Below are positions 55,449-64,000 of a stretch of 64,000 nt of DNA, piece by piece. Under the pieces are notes generated by a model. It saw nothing but the letters and a program-made list of their open reading frames with translations, searched no databases and was not told the origin of the DNA. Numbering within the stretch: position 1 is the stretch's first letter; the number at the start of each line of letters is the position of its first letter. The position numbers and the translations under genes were made by a program. Source of the DNA: Adineta vaga (lineage: Eukaryota; Rotifera); contig CP075493.1 of the NCBI GenBank assembly GCA_021613535.1, forward strand, positions 4,464,001 to 4,528,000, written 5' to 3'.

Positions 55449-55740
55449 TATCGCGTATTTATTACTTAATCTAATCAAAGCTTCTGAACATTAAAATATG
55501 TAAAAAATGAATAAACAGAACCTAGAAAAATAAGACGACTGTTTGTCTATTGATTAACCAATCGTTGACAACCTATGAAATCTATTAGCGACGCTTTTTT
55601 TTCGATAAGCATCAGCAATAAGGTTGTTCAATTCATTCAAGATGCTGTTGTACAGAGTAAACCTCTATACATAAGGAATCCATTTCTCAGATGTGTCGCT
55701 CTATAATATCTCCAGTAATATACTAATTTAATCCAAATGA

Positions 55741-56715
55741 TTATATTTTCCAATAAAATAATGTGATTGTTTTATGTACTAGTCGAGTCAGAACTGTCAT
55801 AAATGTTTTTCGAAATACACGAGATGTTAGTGTTGATAAATAAAAGGATTTTATATTGATTATATAATATAAATTATTCGTTAAACTTAATAAAAAAGAA
55901 TCGATTGCTCGTAATTCTGCACTTTTCGTCTTATATTGTGTGGTTGTAAAATACCAATACACGAAAATCCATTGTAATATGAAGAAACTTGTTACAAAGA
56001 CTTGAACAAACGCCGTAGTAATGAAATGATTTCGAAAAAAAATTCTCTTTTCTCTAGTCATGAGCATTACTCGATGACGATTTTGCTTAAATTTTTTATA
56101 AGTAAGTAACACAAGTATCAACATTACTAACGGCGTAATGATACCATGGATAAGAATATACAATAGACCATTAATTATCGGCTGAGTTGAATCACATCCA
56201 TAACTGGATACAATGTCGTTCAGAATAGGTGAATAAATTGAACTTACACTGCTAATAAGTATAGTAATTCCAATCAACCGTGGAACCATTTTTAATTGAA
56301 GAATAAGACGTATTCGAGATGTTAGATCATGTGTACAAGCATATCGATCAATCAAAGACATGATTAATAGATTCATAGATAATTGTGGAAGAAATACTAA
56401 GACAAACAGTCTCACCTTACATACCCAGCTAATAGGTATAGTTGATTGAACATTTCCGGTAAGTGGAGACAAATAAATAGGAAAGAGATTGACAAAAAGA
56501 TTGATTATATCAACAAATGAACCACTGAGAGTATACATAGAGAATGAATTCTTTCGAAGTGTAGGGTGAAGAAAAGTAAGACTGTTACCAATGAATCCAA
56601 GAAGACCCAGTATAGTAATAATCAAAGGTAATTGACTAACAAAATTTTGTTGTATAAGATCCAGTACAATAACAATAGAACTTGGTGATAGATATGTTTC
56701 ATTGTTGAGAGACAT
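55741..56715 (-). CDS. Rhodopsin-like G protein-coupled receptor, single exon
   Basis: Intact 324-residue frame with seven hydrophobic segments. Helix 1 has GFIGNSLTFL (the GN motif). Helix 3 ends SLIDRYACT, keeping D-R-Y. A loop cysteine pair (WVCKVRLF and YGCDS) can form the usual disulfide. Helix 7 has NNLYYIINIKSFYL in place of NPxxY. The N-terminus has an N-x-T site (NNET). It belongs to the peptide-receptor-like family frequent in bdelloids and is unrelated in detail to the 30-33 kb cluster, which lacks DRY and carries an intron. Ligand unknown. Confidence 0.78.
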   Translation of the reverse strand: MSLNNETYLSPSSIVIVLDLIQQNFVSQLPLIITILGLLGFIGNSLTFLHPTLRKNSFSMYTLSGSFVDIINLFVNLFPIYLSPLTGNVQSTIPISWVCKVRLFVLVFLPQLSMNLLIMSLIDRYACTHDLTSRIRLILQLKMVPRLIGITILISSVSSIYSPILNDIVSSYGCDSTQPIINGLLYILIHGIITPLVMLILVLLTYKKFKQNRHRVMLMTREKRIFFRNHFITTAFVQVFVTSFFILQWIFVYWYFTTTQYKTKSAELRAIDSFLLSLTNNLYYIINIKSFYLSTLTSRVFRKTFMTVLTRLVHKTITLFYWKI

Positions 56716-56980
56716 TTTAAATAAGGCAAAAATGAAATTTTATCAAACAGATTCAGTTAAAAACAAAGGAGGCAAAAAGGGAAATGAGCAGATGTTAGAG
56801 AATATGAGTAAATCTTTCTTAATGAGACAATATACAAACAAATATTCATAATAATAAGATTTGATTAACACGAGATGCATATTTTGTCTTCTATTTCACA
56901 TGTCATTTCGTGCACACAAATTGAGGTACGATTTACTCATATACACAATACTATATGAAAGAAAGCTTTACTAATTGAAA

Positions 56981-57880
56981 TCAAATCTCGTTTTTTTTCA
57001 TAAGATAAAGACAAATTGGTCTCGAAAGGATTATTTTTAACGAATCAAAGTTTTCTGTTTCAATACTTTGATCATTTTGACTTTCTATTGTTCCATAAGA
57101 ATCAGTTAGTTTTTGACGTAATGTATGTAACGTATCTTGATATAATTGTTCACCATTTTGTTTTCGATATGATTGACAAGGTGATGTTGATTCAAGAAAG
57201 CCAAGAAGTTGTGTAATTGTTGTTTCCATTTTAAATTCAATTGTCTGTTGACATAATGTTGATGGGTATGGAAAACGAGGTAGAATTGATTCATAATCAT
57301 TTTCAATTATTCGTAGTTTTTCACTCCAATAAGGTAATAATAAACCATGATGAAATTCATGATAAACAGCATCAGCTTTTGGATTATCTAACATACCGAA
57401 TTTATATAACCATATAGCTATAACACCTGTCTGTGGTTTAAGTATACGTTTTACTTCTTTAAAAAAATTGTCTATATCAAGCCAATGTAATGTTGCAGCA
57501 ATAGTAATTAAATCAACAGAATTTGATTGAAGAAAAGATAAATCTTCTGCCGTATGATGACGATATTCAATGTTATCTTTGGGTATTGCATTAGCAATTT
57601 GATCAGCACTTACATCAATACCGATTACTCGTTCACAAAATCTAGAATAAATAATATGAATTATTTTCGTTTTTGATTATGATTATATTTACAAGCTAAG
57701 ATCGACTGTAGCTTGACCACTACCACATCCAACATCGAGTGCTAAAGGAATTTTTTCGTTGGTAGCTTTTCCATTGAAATAATAATTAGTAATCTGTTCG
57801 AATAAAGCTTTCGGATAGTTGGGTCTGTGAAGACGATATTTTGCTGTATGATCTTCTCCAACGAATAATAGATGGCTCAT
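56981..57880 (-). CDS. Class I SAM-dependent methyltransferase
   Basis: Two exons, 57880-57693 and 57641-56981, around a 51-base phase-2 intron (GTAAAT...TATTCTAG), giving 282 residues. The Methyltransf_11-type domain starts at about residue 45 with SAM-binding motif I (LDVGCGSGQAT). The intron falls just after it, followed by the acidic motif VIGIDVS, then HHTAEDLSF and the motif IV region VDLITIAATLHWLD. N-terminal Y-R-x-x-R-P-x-Y is typical of the trans-aconitate/TMT1 and METTL-like group that methylates small molecules. The C-terminal 110 residues are helical, as in that group. Cytosolic; the substrate is uncertain. Confidence 0.8.
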
Positions 57881-58205
57881 TGTTGTTAACTCGATTCTCT
57901 AACGACAATGATCAATGACGACGAACATAATGATGATAGTATAGATTTATTTATATCATTTCGTCTTGTATCATATTGGTAAACTATTAACTACCAATGA
58001 CATCGATGAAGAACGTAGTGACATTTGTGTCGATAGTGTCTAATATAGATTTATTTTGTAATGATATTTGTTCAAAATGTCATGTATGATGTTCATTTTA
58101 TTTCTTAAAGAATGCATATACAAATACAAGCAGAGGAGTATAAGAATAAGCAGATTTAAGGATAATTTGTTCGAGTATGAATGAGTTCAAAGAATGATCA
58201 ATCAT
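57881..58205. other. Short gene-less stretch
   Basis: About 325 bases between the methyltransferase start and the end of the broken receptor frame. Nothing recognisable. Confidence 0.45.
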
Positions 58206-59339
58206 CTATGCATTTCTTTGCTGCATAGGAATCATATCTGCAATTGGATCCGGCGGATGTTCTCGTCGAAAATGCAGTAAAGCTAAGAATTCATGTCGAA
58301 AAAGTTGACTTGATAAAGTACATAAGTAGAAACTTATGCATGGACCTAGAAGACCAACAAAAGAAAGAACATTACCAATCAAACCTTGTTTTGCTAATAC
58401 TAATGCATCTTTGCGTGAATTATCATCCAGTATATTGAATGTTCCACCGATAGCTCCAGAAGCTGATTCATAAATAGAAGAGATTGAATAAGAATTATTT
58501 GAATCAATTGTCGATCAATAAACCTAGTTCGTCGATACTGATTAGTATTAGCATTGGCATCTGCAATTCCTCGAATGGATCGTCGAACATTGCGCATAGT
58601 AAGAATACCAAATATAAACATTGCTATACATGGAATCATACTCCAGATAACTAAGATGAAGAATCCATTGATTTGTTGAAATAAATTTGGTTGACCAAGG
58701 CACACTACTGGTTGTGTATTTATTGTGTAAAAGATGAGGAATGGTACTTGTGTGAGACCAATGAGGACAGTTGTCAATAGAATTAAACGATTAGAAATAC
58801 GAATTGAACTCCAACTACGACGTACAACGGATGCTGAACTACACCAAAATCTAAATAAAATAGCAAAAGTTTTCCATCTCCATATAGAAAACTTTGCTTA
58901 TACTCTCTCACTTACCTATCAGCAGAGGCAAGAGCTATAAACCAGCAGGGCAAAATTCTAAGGAAATAAAAATATGTTAAATTCATTAAGCCTTAGAAAA
59001 ACAATAAAAATACCTAAACCATGAAAATAGAAATGTTAAAAATTTGCATAAAAATACTGAACGTATAAATAATGAGATACCATAACCGAATTGAATCAGA
59101 CGTATTGGTAGAACAATCAAAATGATGCAGTGACCTGCGATAGTTGATGCCATAAAATATCTTGCACATGAATTAGAACGAAGAGCAGGACGTGCAAATA
59201 CACAGAGATTCAATGAATGCCCAATAAAACCTACGATAAACATTGTAATGCACCAATATCGAGTGAACGTAATCGAACTTGAACTAACTGCACTGAGAGC
59301 AGCGGCATAATCACTGGAAACGTTTGATGAAGTAGACAT
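58206..59339 (-). pseudogene. Rhodopsin-like G protein-coupled receptor, frame broken in helix 6
   Basis: Exons 59339-59014, 58957-58916 (42 bases) and 58850 onward, with phase-2 junctions (introns of 56 and 65 bases), give a receptor with helix 1 GFIGHSLNL, helix 3 end ASADRFWC (DRF for DRY) and loop 3 RRTRFIDRQL. Around 58475-58485, inside helix 6, the good frame changes and a few residues seem missing compared with sister receptors. The other frame then runs open without any ATG through helix 7 and a C-terminal tail (LCTLSSQLFRHEF) to a TAG at 58206-58208. If the original frame is followed instead, it ends at 58400 in nonsense sequence. This looks like a small deletion; I found no intron that would fix it without removing helix 6. 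Confidence 0.6.
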
Positions 59340-61017
59340 TTCAAAAAAAAGAAAAAAATCTGCAAAATAATTTTTAGGTAAAACAACTTTCGCTTAAATA
59401 TGTATGGCATGATAAGCTCATCATTTGGAATGGACAATCTATCCGTTCGTCAACTCCCAGATTATTTGATCATGAGCAGTTTGGTATCGGAAATGATTTA
59501 TCATAGGTATTTATATACGTAGCAAAAGAATAAGAAATTATCATGACATATAAATTCTGAGAAAAAGAGACTTTGTTGACATTGCGTACAAAAGATTTCC
59601 TCCTGTCTAAGCAAATTAAGATGATGATGTCGTATGCATTCAACAATCAAATATATTTTTATCATTCTAAATATACCCATCTTCATTATAATGATAGAAA
59701 AAAGAAGTATTATCAGATCTTATACAAAAGTATAATAGATTCATATCGATTATTTTTATGATGCTCATTTGAATCAAAAGGTTTAAGTATCCATCATATT
59801 TCTTTTAAAAGTACAAATATATATACACTCATTGAAATGTAAAGATAATTATCTTGATATGGACTTATCGGAGCAGAATAATCGTGTAGACAAAAACAAG
59901 CTTTTCCTTATATCAAGTTATAATGACATATATATCGTTTCATAGTCTAATAATGCAATGTATATTTTATAGACAAAACACTCAATAAATACTTGCCATC
60001 AAAGTATTCCTCTTCCGGAAATTCAGTCATCCATGATGACATCATATAAAGTAAGTAAACAGAGAAGATCATGAGATTTAATGGAAATTTTCATAAACAT
60101 TTGGTATTTACACCAGTTATTCTTTTCTATTAATAAATTTTCTTTCCTAACGCTTGCTACACTAGGTGGCTAACATAAGAAATAGTTCATTTTAGAAAAC
60201 AAATCATACTTTCACCGATTATTTTTATATACATATCAGTATGATCAATTCATTAGCATTTTCTCAACTACTGTAAGTGAATAGATTTTCAATTCTTGTT
60301 TTCGAATCATTCATTACGTTTCTTACAATGAAATCTAACTGAAATAGGCATACGGAACGAATAAGACAATCGATTATATCTTTTTTTGAGACTATCTCAT
60401 TATCAAACAAAGAGTAAAAGATAGTGCTTTTGTGACCCGAATGATTTTACTTAAAACTAACACGTAAAAACCTGTTTCTTGTTCTTCTTTCTCATTAATA
60501 TTTTCTCAATTTCTTCAGAATGTCTTGATTCGATCAAATGAAGCCAAAGCAACAAAAAACAAAGAATATTTATCAAAAGTAAATGAATAATACGATCCTA
60601 TTTTACAGAGAAGTGTCGAATTATTTGTCACAACGATGTCATAAACTACGAGAAATATGTTTGGCAAAATAGGAAAAGAAAATTGAAAACAACCATCGTG
60701 TTGATGAACATGTATATGAATTGAAAGAACTAACTAATTCTTCGATTGTATTAGAGTTAAATATACCTTGGTATTCTTTCAACGTAAATAAAACTTACGC
60801 TTTCCTATTATTACGACTATCAAAACATAACTTGTTTTTTTGTTTATCGCTTTACGTATAAACAAAGGTAATATAATTTACTGACGAAATATCCATTGTA
60901 TAACTAAATCGACTGTATCTTTAGAATGAAGAAAAACGCAGTTGGGTACAAAAAACATCAGATTAGACATAAATCAAATGTGAATTTCATTTGCAAACGA
61001 CGGTATTCAATAGCACA
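59340..61017. other. Gene-less stretch
   Basis: About 1.7 kb upstream of both the broken receptor and the SEA-kelch gene. AT-rich, only short random frames, no RNA or mobile element recognised. Confidence 0.5.
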
Positions 61018-63079
61018 ATGTCATGGGTAAATGATCATACCAAACCTAACTGGTAAATATCTTGGTTGAAAGAAATCTATTCTGTTTTGCCAATTTCAAA
61101 TAGGCCATTATGGTATCGTATACTTGTATTTGGTGGTTTATGTATTATCGTACCTCTTCTCATTATCATAACTGTTATTCTCGTTACTGTTTTTATCATA
61201 AGATCTCATCGACATGATCATAGACGAATTTATATCCGTAAATATACCATTGAATTATTTGAGCTAAAATAGAACTTCTTCTTTACTTTTTTTGAACAAA
61301 ATTCATTTAATGTTACTTACATATTGTTCACTGATATTGATTCTTCGTATTCAATTATCAATGTTGATTCGATTGATTATAATGAAATAACTGAACATGT
61401 AAGTAAATTATCTCCTTCCAATCGAAAACCAATTTCGGTTATAATCAGTTTGAAAATATTCTCAAATTATCAATGAAAAACAGTTTAAAACTCGAAAAAG
61501 TCTATCAAAGTCTTGTTAATCAATCACTTGAACAACGATCGTATGTAATTGTAAAGTTTTGATTTTGAAGACTATCATCATTTCATTAATGACTATTTAG
61601 ACAATGTAACTTTTTCTTTCCAAGTATCAATGATACACTTTTAATCTTTCAATTTCATCTTCGTCATTCATCAACTCATTATCAAAATCAATCCGATTCC
61701 AATATTCAAGAACAATTCAGAGAGATTACACATTTTCCGGTAGACATCAATGATAATTCATTTGAAGTCTACTTATGTTCCATTGATGGATTTCAAAATA
61801 CAGGTAAATCTTTCTCGACGATAATTCGAAAGATGATCGATCTTTTTTTCTTTTAAATTTCAGAAATAACTTCAACTGAAGTTTATTTTGAACCTGTTTC
61901 ATATACACCAGCAATTCGTGCTGTTGAAACGTCATCACGTTTACCAAATATTTGTCATTTGAATTTTTCTGGTAAATAATTTCTATTCAAATAATATAAC
62001 AAATGACAATATCTGTCTTAGATCTAGAAAATAAATGGATTTCCATTGGAAATATGTCTGAATCTTTAATGAACCAGAGATCGATATTCATTCCAGAAGA
62101 TAATTCTATTCTTGTTATGGGTGGTACTCAAGATGAATTCCTCTTTTCAAATAAAATTCAAAAGTATCAATTGATAAATCAATCATTGATATTAAACTTC
62201 AGCAGTTCGATGAATATTAAACGTAATCTTTATTCAGCTGATCGACTATCATTATCAGGTTTAATTCTGCTCATTGCTACATCAGAAGAACAATCAATTG
62301 CTGAATTATTCGATCCTATTTCAAGTCACACGACATCAATCGAAATGTTAACTAATCGACGATTTTATACATCTGTTGTTCTTCCAAAAGAAGATAGAAT
62401 TATTTTAATAGGTGGTAATAATTATTCGTCGACTGTTCTCTCAACTGGTGATGTTTTTAATGGTACACATTTTCTACCGATATTAAATAAAATGATGGTT
62501 AAACGTATCTATCATACAGCTACATATATACCAACAATGAATAAAATTCTAATTACTGGTGGACGAGATAATGAAAATGATGGAAAAAATACATATGATA
62601 CAATTGAATTCTATGATATAACTTCGAACATGTTTGAAAGAATACCCAATATTACGATGTCAATAGCACGAGCTCGACATACAGCTACTTATATTCCATT
62701 TCCTATTGATAAAGTATTGATTATCGGCGGAGAAACTAATGATATCAATTATCTTGATAGTTGTGAATTATTTGATATTCAAACATTATCATTTACAAAA
62801 CAAGGAACAATTGCTTATGGACGTTCGGATCATCATGCTGCATTATTGAATAATAATAATGATATTTTAATAACAGATGGTATTTCGAATAGTATGTCAA
62901 TTATATCATCAGAAGTTTTTAGTCTAAAAACAATGTCTTCATGCCCAACGGCAACGATGAATACACTTCGAGAACGTTTTACATCGACATTAATACCATT
63001 AACTGGTGAAGTACTTGTGTGTGGTGGTAGAGATATTTTCTATAATACATTGAATAGTTGCGAACTTTATATTCCATAA
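61018..63079 (+). CDS. Type II membrane protein with SEA-like segment and kelch repeats
   Basis: Exons as read: 61018-61052, 61104-61237, 61273-61398, 61449-61540, 61601-61803, 61864-61971 and 62022-63079. Exon 1 (MSWVNDHTKPNW) plus exon 2 give a signal-anchor (WYRILVFGGLCIIVPLLIII). Exons 3-5 encode a SEA-like region rich in N-x-S/T. The last exon encodes about six kelch-type blades (GGTQDEF, LIGGNNYSS, ITGGRDNEN, IIGGETNDI, VCGGRD). Junctions 4-7 are phase-consistent, and an apparent ATG at 62003 lies inside the last intron. The exon 2/3 junction does not work as drawn: donor phase 1, next exon phase 0, intervening 35 bases, so a micro-exon is missing or the gene is damaged there. Likely an extracellular beta-propeller; ligand unknown. 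Confidence 0.6.
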
Positions 63080-63251
63080 GATTAAATCGAATAAAATATT
63101 TTTCTTTGGATTAATGACATTTGAGATTCAACGAGTAATCTATGTAACTCTATTTTAAAACGTACTAGTTAAGAATATGAAAAGAAGAAAAATCAATAAA
63201 TAAACTGAACAGAAAACTTCAGAGTGTTCCTCGGAAAGATAAATCATATTA

Positions 63252-64000
63252 TTACCAATAATAAAATTGATTACGTTCATTCTTATCATTCATATCACAA
63301 CCAGGAGTCCATTTGGAAAGTTTCGTTAGATTTTTAAAGCCAAGCTGTGCTGCTGGACTATTTGATTGTATAGTAAAGAAATCACATTGATTTACATCAC
63401 CCATAAATAGTGGATCGGCAATGAGACTACTATTATCTTGTCCAGTTTTTTGCCAATCAGAAAATGATGTATGATGTCTTCCGAATAGTAATGTTGTACC
63501 GTACGGATTATAATAAAGATTATTATTAAAGAAAGCAATGACATCTTGATCAGATTCGTAAGCTGAATGATTACTACCTTGAAATGTATCATAAACAATA
63601 TTACGTTGAAATATTAATGATGTATGATTTTCAGCAAGTGCAATATGAATATCACCATCCGTATCTGGATCACCAGCATGTGGTGGTGGATTAAGTGAAG
63701 CACGTGCAAAGACATTATTGATAATAGTATTATTAGCACCATAATGTTGAAAAAATGATGCCCAACCAGTGTTGTAAACAACATTATTGGAGACAACAAC
63801 TTGAGATGTACCTTCATCAAGATAGATACCCCACATATACATAGCATAACTAAATACGTTCTTAATGACATTTCCATGAATTACTGTTCCTGGTTGAATA
63901 CCAAGTGTATAGATACCACCTTGATCACAGAGTATATGTTGTCCAGTATTATAGATATAGTTACCTTGAACTAATATATTACTAGTATACGATGGAGCAT
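63252..64000 (-). CDS. Right-handed beta-helix repeat protein (partial, 5' end outside window)
   Basis: The minus-strand frame is open from the window edge at 64000 to the stop at 63252, about 249 residues. Upstream of the first visible ATG (63842) the frame continues with clear coding sequence (ILVQGNYIYNTGQH, GNVIKNVFSYA), so the gene extends beyond the window. Repeated coils of about 20-25 residues carry N-N-V/I ladders (VVSNNVVYNTG, NTIINNVFARA, FQRNIVYD), typical of Pfam Beta_helix/PbH1 proteins, which are often carbohydrate-active. The C-terminus (NSPAAQLGFKNL) matches the end of bacterial-style beta-helix domains, where an S-P-A-x-x-x-G signature is common. Probably secreted; different from the protein at 21803-23578. 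Confidence 0.72.
   Translation of the reverse strand, partial: APSYTSNILVQGNYIYNTGQHILCDQGGIYTLGIQPGTVIHGNVIKNVFSYAMYMWGIYLDEGTSQVVVSNNVVYNTGWASFFQHYGANNTIINNVFARASLNPPPHAGDPDTDGDIHIALAENHTSLIFQRNIVYDTFQGSNHSAYESDQDVIAFFNNNLYYNPYGTTLLFGRHHTSFSDWQKTGQDNSSLIADPLFMGDVNQCDFFTIQSNSPAAQLGFKNLTKLSKWTPGCDMNDKNERNQFYYW

Noticed and set aside
62003-62021. ATG at 62003 as the start of a separate kelch gene
   Set aside because: It lies within the 50-base intron 61972-62021. The kelch exon joins in phase to the exon ending at 61971.

Overview
The window looks like nuclear DNA of a bdelloid rotifer (Adineta or Rotaria type). The DNA is strongly AT-rich. Genes are dense on both strands and broken by very short introns, mostly 48-80 bases, with GTAAG/GTATG donors and TTTAG/TTCAG acceptors. 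The gene families are also typical: F-box proteins with degenerate leucine-rich repeats, R-S-E ADP-ribosyltransferases (ART) joined to other modules, expanded rhodopsin-like receptors, MAM proteins, SEA-kelch proteins and right-handed beta-helix proteins. The organism call is an inference from gene content and intron style. I saw no rRNA, tRNA, CRISPR array or intact transposon.

Layout. 0.5-9 kb: two F-box genes, a secreted LamG-domain protein, a small cysteine-rich secreted protein and a membrane-anchored 5'-nucleotidase-like enzyme. 9.9-16.8 kb: an ART gene whose 3' half is an array of 20 nearly identical exon-plus-intron units, each exon encoding one leucine-rich repeat. 18.4-23.6 kb: a large P-loop GTPase, a small gene whose only methionine is the start, and a beta-helix protein resembling GH110 glycosidases. 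23.6-27.8 kb: two tandem MAM genes, one intact and one with two frame breaks. 28.1-33.5 kb: a DNase I-fold protein, an orphan reading frame and three tandem receptors. 34.4-38.2 kb: a four-helix membrane protein with a PARP-like domain, frame-broken as read, and an MFS transporter. 38.7-43.1 kb: a GNAT acetyltransferase, then a nine-exon gene encoding six PDZ domains fused to a C-terminal ART domain. 44.9-50.4 kb: a histidine phosphatase, a type I membrane protein and a protein kinase with two ZZ zinc fingers. 51-57.9 kb: a nine-exon membrane-anchored SUEL lectin, a secreted DNase I-fold enzyme, a TM6SF-like protein, another receptor and a SAM methyltransferase. 58.2-64 kb: a broken receptor, a SEA-kelch membrane protein and a beta-helix gene cut by the window edge.

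Splicing matters here, because many genes appear broken or carry false starts unless their introns are removed. I built spliced models by requiring consensus splice sites, matching phase and an open frame. Total coding lengths come out divisible by three in the intact models. Two genes stand out. One is the PDZ6-ART fusion, where ADP-ribosylation appears tethered to a scaffold. The other is the ART-LRR gene, with an LRR exon array that looks recently amplified. With the PARP-like gene there are three ADP-ribosyltransferase-fold genes in about 26 kb, which suggests an accessory, possibly subtelomeric or immune-like region. That last point is speculation.
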